From assembly GCA_050124775.1 (NCBI GenBank), contig JASFEP010000258.1, positions 1-6,614 of the forward strand: a stretch of DNA of 6,614 bases. The letters run 5' to 3'. This document shows positions 1 through 6,520 of the stretch, piece by piece; the first letter of the stretch is position 1; each line of letters opens with the position of its first letter. The stretch comes from WTAW01 sp050124775 (GTDB taxonomy: Bacteria > Acidobacteriota > Aminicenantia > Aminicenantales > Aminicenantaceae). The translations under genes were made by a program, and so were the position numbers. The notes under the pieces were generated by a model that ran no database searches, was not told the origin of the DNA, and saw only the letters and a program-made list of their open reading frames with translations.

Positions 1-478
1 TCCCATTAATGAAGAGGATCTCTATTCCCTCAGGGATTCCATCGACTTTCCGGTAGAAGCGCCAAACATAAGCTTTGCCATCGAGAAAAACCAATCTCAG
101 GGGCATGAGTTTCGGCGAAAGGTTTTTCCAGTATCCCTTCGGCAGCCATAAACTCGAATGGCCACAGCCGATCCTGGCAAAAACGGGAGAGACGATCCTG
201 TAAAATTCAGCGAAGGACATAGGTCCGTCGATCTTCGCATATTGATCCTTAACGAGCCGATCAAAAGTCTGCTTGTCTGTGAATGTGTACAAAATGGAAT
301 GGCCCTTTTTCAAGAGTTCTTGTATCTGCCGAAAATCCGATTGCAGGTCTTCGGCGGAAAACACCTGAGGCAGCCCATTATTCTCTTGAGGAAACAAACC
401 AGAGCCTACAAGAATTAACGAGATCCCGATAATGACAAAACGGCTCAACGCTCCTTTTGTACTAGAGATTATCACCAC
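1..478 (-). CDS. S41-family peptidase, N-terminal part (runs off left edge)
   Basis: The reverse strand is open from a GTG pair at 478/475 to the window edge, giving about 159 codons without a stop. The start is set by an AAGGTGA Shine-Dalgarno-like stretch 5 to 8 nt upstream of the two adjacent GTG codons; either could be used. After a short basic N-terminus (K8, R13) there is a hydrophobic segment (about residues 14-29, FVIIGISLILVGSGLF), read as a signal peptide or membrane anchor. The segment around 43-110 matches the N-terminal helical region of tail-specific-type S41 proteases: a DFRQIQELLKKGHSILYTFT stretch, then MSFAEFYRIVSPVFARIGCG followed by HSSL. The last visible residues (GIPEGIEILFING) look like the start of the PDZ-like domain. 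The Ser/Lys catalytic core lies outside the window, so activity cannot be judged. It would act outside the cytoplasmic membrane. It follows the fusion gene on the same strand after 191 bp, so it may be co-transcribed or have its own promoter. Confidence 0.82.
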   Translation of the reverse strand, partial: MVIISSTKGALSRFVIIGISLILVGSGLFPQENNGLPQVFSAEDLQSDFRQIQELLKKGHSILYTFTDKQTFDRLVKDQYAKIDGPMSFAEFYRIVSPVFARIGCGHSSLWLPKGYWKNLSPKLMPLRLVFLDGKAYVWRFYRKVDGIPEGIEILFING

Positions 479-669
479 GTTTTCACCTTGCGTTTCCGAG
501 CTTGTCAAAAAAAATTTGGCTGCGTCTAACCGATGCTGTCTTAAATGAACGTTTTGTGCCCCAAAAAGTGATATCTAAGGCACTATAATGCGCTGTAAAT
601 TTTCGTATTTTATTTAGTTTCTGCAAGTTATGCCAGCCAAAGTAATAATTAAAAAGTAATAATTAATAA
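479..669. other. Intergenic gap between the fusion gene and the S41 peptidase gene
   Basis: This 191-bp AT-rich gap holds no gene I can support. On the minus strand it has a -10-like TATAGT (582-587) and a TACGAAAA half-site (600-607) resembling the operator core near the padR genes, but no convincing -35 at the right distance. A T8 run (minus strand, about 508-516) is not preceded by a stable GC-rich stem, so no intrinsic terminator is called. Whether the S41 gene is transcribed from here or by read-through is open. Confidence 0.4.
641..668. repeat. Two tandem copies of a 14-bp AT-rich unit
   Basis: The unit AGTAATAATTAAAA (641-654) is followed directly by AGTAATAATTAATA (655-668), identical in 12 of 14 positions. 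It ends 2 bp from the stop codon of the fusion gene. It looks like a simple slippage duplication of low-complexity sequence; no function is visible. Confidence 0.6.
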
Positions 670-2862
670 TTATTTCTTCACGATGCTAATGGACATGCCT
701 TCGGCGCTTATTTCGTTAAACGTTGTTTCGAGAACGGGGTCGCTTTTGATGGCTTTCAGGTAGTCTTGCATGTCACGGGCATGGTTGGTCACGTTGTGGG
801 CGATGATAGCGCCGCCAGGTCGCATCCGATCTTTCAATAAGCGCAAGTATTTAAGATAATCCGGTTTCCATGCGTCGATGAAGACGAAATCGAAGGTCCC
901 CGTGATATGAGGAATTTCCTCGAGCGCATCGCTGATCCTGGATTCGATCACATCATTCAATCCTGCCTTCAGGAAATTCTCCCGGGCCACTTCGGCATAA
1001 GACGGCTCTATCTCTATGGTTATGATTTCTCCGTCTGTTTTCTGGAATGCCAGCCCCATCCACAGGGTCGAATATCCTGTAAACGTTCCGATCTCCAAGC
1101 CTCTTTTGTACCCGTGTGCGACGATAAAATCATGGAGAAAACGGCCGTCCTTGACGGGCACGTTCATATCTTCGTGGGTGTAAGTCAAACCTTTGCCTTC
1201 CAGCAAAGGCAGCACCCGCGTGTTTTTCAATCCCTCGAAGGCATCCGCAAAGACGACTTGATGTTCGGGCATGGAGAATCGGCCCGCGTCGATGGAGACA
1301 TTGTGTTCGACATGCTCAAAAGAGAAATAGCTCTCCCCGCCTTTTCGGCTTGTTGCAATCCGAAAGGGAAACTTGACACCATCCGCTTCCCGGTAGTCCT
1401 GGATTTCCCAGTGTTGGCCGATCCGGACCAGCAAGCCTGTTTCCGCATCGAAGGACAATCGATTCTGAGAGCCATCGCTCGAGGATGTGTCGACGAGATA
1501 GAGCTCTCTACCATCGAGCGTTTCCTTACCCGCAAGTCTCATATCTGGAAAATAATCCTCGATGCGCAGGATCCCTTGAGGATTGAGGAGAAAACCCAGC
1601 CACGACCGCCGTGCCCGGTCATTGCGCTCGATGCGATCGGTATTGAACTTCCAGCCGACAGTCCCGTCAAACCCGTTTTGTTCGCTCCCTTTTGTCGTGA
1701 GTATAAGCGTCACCCACTTATCCGGAATTTCAGCATAAGCTTCCAAATCATAACGCTTCACTCGAGGCTCTTGCCATGAAAGGTCATCGACAAAACGCCC
1801 TCTGCACACTCGTGTTTTCAATCGAGAGATCGCATCACGCCCCCCGACAGCTTCGATGTATTTTTCCAGAATACCTTTGAGGGAAGGAACCGCATCGTAT
1901 GTGTGAACCGTTTGCTCTGCTAATATAACCTCTATCTGGGGCCAAAGGTCGGGATGCGACCTTGCATCGAGATTGAAGACCCGGATGGCCCGTCCGTTTT
2001 TTTCTTCCATTTCGCTTTGAACGATCGTTTGCGCTGCGCTTTTTAAAGCGACCGATTCTCCGAGCAGCTCGTCCGTGCCCAGGACGAACACAGAGTAATG
2101 GTCTCGAGCGATCTCCCTGTGAACCCGAAAAAAAATCCTTTCACTGGGCCGGTCGGACAACTTCAAGCCGTACATGTCGAGAGGCGAACCGGGGCCCACT
2201 GCCGGAAACCAGGCCACGCGTAAAGGGCCATTCGTATCTCCAGTGCCGTCGAAGTCATTGGCTACGAATTGGAAACCGATCTCTTCACCCGAAGAGGGAG
2301 CTACGCCCACATTGTTCCATGGCAGCAGTGCTTCCACCACATAGCCATCTCCGCGCACTCGACCGGAAACCTGAATGCTCAGCGCTCCTGTTTTCTGTTC
2401 CGGCAGACGCCAATCATAGATTCTATGGCGCACTCTTTTGTACTCAGGATCTTGGCCGGAAGCGATAACGATCTGGTGTCGATGGGTGGACCCCACAGAC
2501 CTGGAAAAGAAAAGCTCTAGACAATCTCTTTGCCAGAGACGGGACAGGGTCTTATGCTCAAGAGGAATATCGTCTTGGACGACAGCTAGAACCAAAAGGC
2601 CCTCCTCATTCCAACCCAGACGAAATCTGACATCAAAATCATCGGAAGGAAGAAAACGTCCATCAGGAGCCGTGATGAAATCGACACAAAATCCGCTGTC
2701 CCCCCAGTCTTCTTTGGCCCCGTCGATCCGGATCCCATCTATTTGAGGAATTTGGAATAGCGTCTTTTCACTCGTTGCGTTAGACCGAACCGTACAGTTG
2801 ATCCTTGAAGCAAAGACGAACACTCCAAAAAGCAGTGCAAATGTCACAAAACTTTTTTTCAT
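670..2862 (-). CDS. Exported CBM9-like / LolA-like / O-methyltransferase fusion protein
   Basis: A 730-residue protein starting at ATG 2862, with GAGGT placed 7 nt upstream. Residues 1-20 (MKKSFVTFALLFGVFVFAS) form a typical signal peptide; Cys23 is not in a proper lipobox. Residues about 36-240 resemble a CBM9-like beta-sandwich: IDGIRIDGAKEDW at 41-53, LWQRDCLELFF at 109-119, YVVEALLPW at 174-182. Residues about 327-535 resemble the LolA-like fold often found in exported Acidobacteria-type proteins: LEKYIEAVGGRDA, GFDGTVGW, FDAETGLLVR, then DYREADGVKFPF, ending FSMP. Residues about 548-730 are a class I O-methyltransferase: SAM loop LEIGTFTGYS (589-598), acidic ribose ligand E617, FDFVFIDAWKPDY (657-669), and GGAIIAHNV (683-691). 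The last motif has H689 where cation-dependent family members usually carry Asp. It follows the permease after 60 bp on the same strand and is probably in its operon. The substrate is unknown, and sugar binding by the first domain is not assured. If exported, the methyltransferase would sit where SAM is not known to be available, so it may be a recruited binding domain. Confidence 0.85.
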   Translation of the reverse strand: MKKSFVTFALLFGVFVFASRINCTVRSNATSEKTLFQIPQIDGIRIDGAKEDWGDSGFCVDFITAPDGRFLPSDDFDVRFRLGWNEEGLLVLAVVQDDIPLEHKTLSRLWQRDCLELFFSRSVGSTHRHQIVIASGQDPEYKRVRHRIYDWRLPEQKTGALSIQVSGRVRGDGYVVEALLPWNNVGVAPSSGEEIGFQFVANDFDGTGDTNGPLRVAWFPAVGPGSPLDMYGLKLSDRPSERIFFRVHREIARDHYSVFVLGTDELLGESVALKSAAQTIVQSEMEEKNGRAIRVFNLDARSHPDLWPQIEVILAEQTVHTYDAVPSLKGILEKYIEAVGGRDAISRLKTRVCRGRFVDDLSWQEPRVKRYDLEAYAEIPDKWVTLILTTKGSEQNGFDGTVGWKFNTDRIERNDRARRSWLGFLLNPQGILRIEDYFPDMRLAGKETLDGRELYLVDTSSSDGSQNRLSFDAETGLLVRIGQHWEIQDYREADGVKFPFRIATSRKGGESYFSFEHVEHNVSIDAGRFSMPEHQVVFADAFEGLKNTRVLPLLEGKGLTYTHEDMNVPVKDGRFLHDFIVAHGYKRGLEIGTFTGYSTLWMGLAFQKTDGEIITIEIEPSYAEVARENFLKAGLNDVIESRISDALEEIPHITGTFDFVFIDAWKPDYLKYLRLLKDRMRPGGAIIAHNVTNHARDMQDYLKAIKSDPVLETTFNEISAEGMSISIVKK

Positions 2863-2922
2863 AATTCTGACCTCATTCTTTATACATAGACAACATTTTT
2901 AGACCAAAGTTCCTTGAAAGTT

Positions 2923-5580
2923 TTATTCATAGCGCAGGGCTTCCGCAGGGTTTGCAAGGGCAGCTTTAAACGACTGATAGCTGATGGTCATGAGAACTAC
3001 GGCTGAGACAATGGCCCACGCCGCAGCGAAAACCCACCATTGGATATCGATCCGGAAGGCAAAGTTTTCCAGCCACTTGTTCATCCGATAATATGTCAAT
3101 GGGATGGCCACGACGCTTGCGAATAGGACTAATTTCAGGAATTCTTTGGAGAGCAACACATATATGTTTCGGGCCGATGCACCGACCGCTTTGCGGATGC
3201 CGATCTCTTTGGTTCGCCGTACAGAATTGTGCGATGCCAACGCGAACAACCCCAGACAGGCGATGAAGACCGTCAGCCCAGAAAACAGGGCGACAATCTG
3301 ACCGAACATCCGATCCTTTTTATAGTGGCGGTTAAAAGATTCGTCCAGGAAGAAGTGCTCATACGGAATTCCCGGGAAATAGAACTCCCACCTTTTTTTG
3401 ATCCAGGCCATTGTCTGAGGAAGATTATCCGGGTAAAGTTTTAAGATCACGAAACCGCGGCTTCCTGATAAAAGGTAAGCGATCGGAGTCTGTGCAACCT
3501 TCAAGGATTGTTGGTGATAGTCCACTACGCCGACGATACTCCAATCGCTGCCCCACATGGTAACTTTTCTGTTGATCGCTTTTTGAGGATTTTCATAGCC
3601 AAGCTCCCTCGTCGCCGCTTCGTTCAAGATCAGAGATTGCTCATCTGTCGTAAAGGATTCGGCAAAGTTCCGTCCGGCCAAAAGCCTGACATCGAATGCA
3701 GGAATAAAATTGGAGTCGACCCCGATCACCTTTATCGGGAATCCCACTGCCGGGGGATCTTCGAATTTGCGGATGTGTTTTTCCCAGAGAATCTCTTCCC
3801 CCGGAACACTGGTAGCGGTAGTCACATCCTGGACCTTAGGATGTCTTTTGGCTTCATTCCTGAACGCGTTGAGGTTGTTCGTAAAAACAGGCGGAGGCGC
3901 CATGTTCATTCCAGGAGCGTGGACAACGATTGCTCGATCGATATCTATGCCAAGGTCTCTATGCAGCATAAAAGAGATCTGATGAAAAATGATCAATGTG
4001 CCAGCGATCAATGCCACAGAAATGGCCAATTGAACGGTCACTAAAAATCGTCTCACGCGGATTCCCTTCGTTGACTTCAGCAATCTCCCTTTGAGGATGG
4101 CAACAGGTTTAAAGGCAGATAGAACAAAGGCCGGGTATATCCCCGCGATAAATGTCCCCCCCAAAAAAAGGAGCGTCATGTCCAGCCAAAAGGGCGACCG
4201 GAAAAGAAATCGAAAGGATAAATTCGCTCCAGTGAGTTGTGCAACATAGGATTTCAGCTCGAAGACTATAAGGGCCGTAAATACGGCTGCAACAGATAAT
4301 ATGCCCATATATTCAAAGAAAAACTGTTTGACGAGTTCCTTTCTGTAGGCTCCGGAAACCTTGCGGATCCCGACTTCTTTGGACCTCTCCAAGGCGCGGG
4401 ATGTGGAGATGTTGATGTAATTGACCCATGCCAGTATCAAAATGAAAATTGCGATGAGGGACAACACCTTGACAGCATTGCCGTTTCCTTGTTCAGCGGG
4501 AAGGATTTCCTCGGCAAGATTGGAGAACAGATGGATATCCCCGAGAGGTTGGAGAAGGAATTCCTGTCGGTAGTGATTCTTTTTCCAAAGGGCGCCTCTT
4601 TCTGTCTCGAGCCACAGGTTTATTTTATCCTGTAAGTCCAGAGCGTCTGTCCCTGGCTTGAGCGCGATGTAGGTGTAAAATCCCGACCAGTACCAATCCA
4701 TTTCAGCCCTATCACTGCCTTTTTCAAGGCGAGCTATATAGGGAAGAGACCCGTAGGACAGAAGGACATCGAATTTGAAATGGGAGTTCGGGGGAACATC
4801 CCGGCTTACGCCGTTGATCTTGAAATCGTGCCGGTTATTGTAAGTGATGACTTTGCCGATAGGATCTTCTGCGCCAAAATATTTTTTGGCTAAAGACTCG
4901 GTGATGACAGCTTTGAGCGGTCCGGATAAGGCTGTTTCCGGATCCCCTTGAACGAGAGGAAAATCGAACATGGTGAGGAATGAAGGAGTCACGATAAAAA
5001 TTTGATTCGCTTTAAATGATACATCCGCGCCGAAAGTAAAGGCTGCATATTCCAGGAACTGACGGGTGGCCCTTGCATATTCGGTCACCTCGGAAAAATT
5101 CTCTTTGAGAGCCGTGGCGATCGCAGGAACTGACGTCGCCATCGCCCGTATATGTGCTCCCTCCTCATAATAATTGTACTGAAGCCGGTAGATGTTATCG
5201 GAATTTTTGTGGAACGTGTCATAACTCCGCTCATAGCTGATGTAGAGTACGAGAAAAATAAAGGCGGCCATACCCGTTGCCAATCCCAGGATATTTACGA
5301 CCGATATCGTTTTGTTCCGGGAGTAAGTCCGGAATGCGATCGTGAAATAGCTCTTAAGAATAACGGCACGCCATCTGAGAATGTAAAGGGCATACAGGCA
5401 CAAACTCAACAGGCATTGATACCAGTACCACAAGTAAGCCTTAAGGTAGCTTTCCTCCCGGTAAATCGTAGAAAAGACTTCCTCCACATCCCCTACGATG
5501 GCATAGCTCTCCTGGTATTTGGACATTCTCTTGAAAAGCCAGCGGGCCAGCCTGGGTGGCTTACGCTTTCTACCTGACAT
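2923..5580 (-). CDS. FtsX/MacB-like ABC transporter permease with N-terminal permease-prefix segment
   Basis: An 885-residue membrane protein. Residues about 8-80 form the soluble prefix seen in PadR-linked FtsX permeases (PPRLARWLFKRM, YAIVGDVEEVF, YLWYWYQCLLSL). Then come two MacB/FtsX halves. The first has a membrane helix at about 91-114, an extracytoplasmic domain at about 118-355, and helices at about 372-392, 420-441 and 466-487. The second has helices at about 511-535, 759-781, 812-830 and 848-867, with an extracytoplasmic domain between the first two. Each half carries the cytoplasmic coupling motif: RSKEVGIRKVSGA (399-411) and RTKEIGIRKAVGA (789-801). The C-terminus ANPAEALRYE is the usual family ending. 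Family members work with a separate MacB/LolD-type ATPase in efflux, lipoprotein or stress-related export; no ATPase is visible here, so the substrate is open. The AAAGGT Shine-Dalgarno overlaps the padR-1 stop codon, 6 bp upstream, which implies translational coupling. The 60-bp gap downstream has no terminator-like hairpin. Confidence 0.93.
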   Translation of the reverse strand: MSGRKRKPPRLARWLFKRMSKYQESYAIVGDVEEVFSTIYREESYLKAYLWYWYQCLLSLCLYALYILRWRAVILKSYFTIAFRTYSRNKTISVVNILGLATGMAAFIFLVLYISYERSYDTFHKNSDNIYRLQYNYYEEGAHIRAMATSVPAIATALKENFSEVTEYARATRQFLEYAAFTFGADVSFKANQIFIVTPSFLTMFDFPLVQGDPETALSGPLKAVITESLAKKYFGAEDPIGKVITYNNRHDFKINGVSRDVPPNSHFKFDVLLSYGSLPYIARLEKGSDRAEMDWYWSGFYTYIALKPGTDALDLQDKINLWLETERGALWKKNHYRQEFLLQPLGDIHLFSNLAEEILPAEQGNGNAVKVLSLIAIFILILAWVNYINISTSRALERSKEVGIRKVSGAYRKELVKQFFFEYMGILSVAAVFTALIVFELKSYVAQLTGANLSFRFLFRSPFWLDMTLLFLGGTFIAGIYPAFVLSAFKPVAILKGRLLKSTKGIRVRRFLVTVQLAISVALIAGTLIIFHQISFMLHRDLGIDIDRAIVVHAPGMNMAPPPVFTNNLNAFRNEAKRHPKVQDVTTATSVPGEEILWEKHIRKFEDPPAVGFPIKVIGVDSNFIPAFDVRLLAGRNFAESFTTDEQSLILNEAATRELGYENPQKAINRKVTMWGSDWSIVGVVDYHQQSLKVAQTPIAYLLSGSRGFVILKLYPDNLPQTMAWIKKRWEFYFPGIPYEHFFLDESFNRHYKKDRMFGQIVALFSGLTVFIACLGLFALASHNSVRRTKEIGIRKAVGASARNIYVLLSKEFLKLVLFASVVAIPLTYYRMNKWLENFAFRIDIQWWVFAAAWAIVSAVVLMTISYQSFKAALANPAEALRYE

Positions 5581-5586
5581 TTGAAA

Positions 5587-5913
5587 TTACCTTTTGATGA
5601 ACGCACTTTTGGGAACAGACTCCCAGAGGACTCTTTGAAGCTCGCGGGATTCCTGCAGTGCCTTTTCTCCATCCTGAGTTAAGCTGTAGAATACGCGGAT
5701 GTTTCCTCCCCGATTCGGTGCTGAGCTGCCTCTACGTGTCTCTACATAACCTTTTTTGACGAGTGTATCCAGGTTGTTGTAAAGCGTCCCGAAAACCATG
5801 GATTTACCGGTAAGCTCCAAGATCTTTTCTCTGATCCTCACACCATAGGCACTGTCTTTTAGGTGCCAGATGGCGATCAAATAAATCTGTTCGGTCATAG
5901 TCAAGCTCGCCAC
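5587..5913 (-). CDS. PadR-family transcriptional regulator (padR-1), start reset to GTG
   Basis: A 108-residue winged-helix regulator. The PadR pattern is visible: LTMTEQIYLIAIWHLKDSAY followed by GV (residues 4-25), the recognition-helix region FGTLYNNLDTLVKKGYV (41-57), the wing with NRGGNIRVFYSLTQDG (67-82), and a short C-terminal helix for dimerisation. The frame stays open upstream to a TTG at 5982, but that codon lies inside the -35 element. The better start is GTG 5913: GAGGAGG (5921-5927) sits 7 nt upstream, and the resulting protein has the same length as padR-2 and aligns with it from the first residue. It is the first gene of the minus-strand operon, 6 bp before the permease. PadR proteins of this small subfamily usually repress neighbouring transporter genes and are released by a ligand. 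The palindromes in its own promoter point to autoregulation (inference). Confidence 0.93.
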   Translation of the reverse strand: MASLTMTEQIYLIAIWHLKDSAYGVRIREKILELTGKSMVFGTLYNNLDTLVKKGYVETRRGSSAPNRGGNIRVFYSLTQDGEKALQESRELQRVLWESVPKSAFIKR

Positions 5914-5920
5914 TTTGGGG

Positions 5921-5927
5921 CCTCCTC
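5921..5927 (-). promoter_or_regulatory. Shine-Dalgarno that fixes the padR-1 start
   Basis: GAGGAGG on the minus strand, 7 nt before GTG 5913. No comparable site precedes the upstream TTG, so this decides the start. Confidence 0.85.
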
Positions 5928-5933
5928 GATGAA

Positions 5934-5973
5934 ATACGAGTTTTTCGTATATTACTATACGAGTTTTTCGTAT
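5934..5973. promoter_or_regulatory. Tandem palindromic operators in the padR-1 promoter
   Basis: Two identical 17-bp interrupted palindromes lie at 5934-5950 and 5957-5973. Read on the minus strand each is ATACGAAAAACTCGTAT (6-bp arms ATACGA/TCGTAT, 5-nt centre). They repeat at 23 bp, about two helical turns, so two dimers would bind the same DNA face. The distal copy fills the -35/-10 spacer and overlaps the -10 by 3 bp; the proximal copy covers the expected transcription start near 5947. This is the layout of a repressor operator, most simply for PadR itself (inference). Confidence 0.8.
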
Positions 5974-5982
5974 ATGTGTCAA
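5954..5982 (-). promoter_or_regulatory. Sigma-70-type promoter of the padR-1 operon
   Basis: On the minus strand TTGACA (5982-5977) is followed by a 17-bp spacer and TATAGT (5959-5954), a near-consensus housekeeping promoter. The expected start near 5947 gives a leader of about 34 nt to the GTG at 5913. The strong promoter overlaid by operators suggests tight repression with high induced output. Confidence 0.85.
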
Positions 5983-6004
5983 GTGTTTTGAAAAAAATTC
6001 AAAA

Positions 6005-6025
6005 TTTATAACCGACAGTTATAAA
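6005..6025. repeat. Perfect 8-bp inverted repeat in the divergent regulatory region
   Basis: The arms TTTATAAC (6005-6012) and GTTATAAA (6018-6025) are separated by CGACA. The sequence is unlike the TACGAAAAA core of the other sites. It lies 23 bp upstream of the padR-1 -35 and about 90 bp upstream of the padR-2 -35. It could be a binding site for a different regulator or simply an AT-rich palindrome; as a terminator stem it is too AT-rich. Confidence 0.5.
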
Positions 6026-6060
6026 AACGGCGAAAAAGGTCGATTTTTATGACATGCAGT

Positions 6061-6080
6061 AAAGGAGCCTGCTCCTTTTT
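6061..6080. other. Small GC-containing hairpin followed by a short T run
   Basis: AAAGGAG (6061-6067) pairs with CTCCTTT (6072-6078) around a 4-nt loop, followed by two more T residues on the plus strand. It looks like a minimal intrinsic terminator but is upstream of the padR-2 promoter, where no plus-strand transcript is expected. It may block stray transcription, act as a DNA-level site, or be chance. Confidence 0.35.
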
Positions 6081-6092
6081 AGAGTCTATTTC

Positions 6093-6149
6093 TACGAAAA
6101 ATCGACAAAATATTCTTGACTTATCAACCAATTTGTTCTATTTTTCGTA
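6093..6149. promoter_or_regulatory. Inverted operator half-sites flanking the padR-2 promoter
   Basis: TACGAAAAAT (6093-6102) and its exact reverse complement ATTTTTCGTA (6140-6149) bracket the promoter with 37 bp between them. The right arm overlaps the -10 and the left arm lies 13 bp upstream of the -35. Both carry the TACGAAAAA core of the padR-1 operators. The left arm continues as TCGA, giving a small local palindrome (CGA, 4 nt, TCG). The expected transcript starts after the repeat, so it would act as DNA, not as an RNA hairpin. Confidence 0.65.
6116..6144 (+). promoter_or_regulatory. Sigma-70-type promoter of padR-2
   Basis: TTGACT (6116-6121), a 17-bp spacer, and TATTTT (6139-6144). 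The expected start is near 6151, leaving a leader of about 19 nt with a GGGAG ribosome binding site (6159-6163). Confidence 0.7.
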
Positions 6150-6169
6150 CAAATACATGGGAGAAACAA

Positions 6170-6496
6170 ATGAAAGACCTGACTCTGACCGAAGAGATGT
6201 TTTTGCTGGCGGTGTGGAAGCTCAAAGATAATGCTTATGGCGTGACGATCCGCCAGTATGTGGTCGAAGAAACCGGCCGGAACTACCCTATCGGAACCAT
6301 CTACAGCGCATTGGATAAAATGACGCGAAAGGGATATCTGCGAAAAACAGTGAGCGATCCGACTCCTGAACGGGGCGGACGGAGTAAAAACTATTACCAA
6401 ATAGCCCAAGAAGGCATCGAGGCCCTGAAAAACGCCATGGAGCTCAAAAATCTGCTCTGGGACCCGCAGACCGAGATGGCGCTCAACAAAAGCTGA
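6170..6496 (+). CDS. PadR-family transcriptional regulator (padR-2)
   Basis: A 108-residue winged-helix protein. The ATG at 6170 has GGGAG 6 nt upstream; the frame is open back to a TTG at 6116, but that codon is part of the -35 and upstream of the expected transcript start. The helical core LTLTEEMFLLAVWKLKDNAY then GV, the recognition region IGTIYSALDKMTRKGYL (41-57) and the wing ERGGRSKNYYQIAQEG (67-82) are all present. Aligned without gaps to padR-1 it shares about 42 of 108 residues by eye, highest in the N-terminal helices and lower in the wing and C-terminus, so the two are paralogues. It is divergent from padR-1 and followed after 24 bp by a second permease gene, repeating the regulator-permease order. 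It probably represses its own cassette; cross-binding to the padR-1 operators is possible. Confidence 0.93.
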   Translation: MKDLTLTEEMFLLAVWKLKDNAYGVTIRQYVVEETGRNYPIGTIYSALDKMTRKGYLRKTVSDPTPERGGRSKNYYQIAQEGIEALKNAMELKNLLWDPQTEMALNKS

Positions 6497-6520
6497 ATGA
6501 TCCGGAAATAAAAAAATATC

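Noticed and set aside
480..508. TTGACA on the minus strand (508-503) as a promoter for the S41 gene
   Set aside because: At 17 bp spacing the -10 would be TGAAAA, a poor match that overlaps the ribosome binding site and puts the transcript start inside the gene.
907..1779. A 290-codon open frame on the plus strand
   Set aside because: It is antisense to the fusion gene, whose protein shows recognisable domains over exactly this stretch; the antisense product has no recognisable motif.
2788..2805. Lipoprotein cleavage site at Cys23 of the fusion protein
   Set aside because: The preceding residues (SRIN) do not fit a lipobox; an ordinary signal peptide or anchor fits better.
3508..4044. A 178-codon open frame on the plus strand
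   Set aside because: It lies opposite the conserved permease and its translation has no family features, being rich in Arg, His and Cys as is common for antisense frames.
5914..5982. Longer N-terminus for padR-1 from a TTG at 5982
   Set aside because: The TTG is part of the -35 element, the extra residues would be encoded by the operator palindromes, and GTG 5913 has a strong Shine-Dalgarno site and matches the length of padR-2.
6116..6169. Longer N-terminus for padR-2 from a TTG at 6116
   Set aside because: The codon is inside the -35 and upstream of the expected transcript start; ATG 6170 has a good ribosome binding site.
6049..6231. A 60-codon plus-strand frame beginning in the divergent intergenic region
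   Set aside because: It runs through the padR-2 promoter and into padR-2 in a different frame, and has no convincing ribosome binding site or motif.
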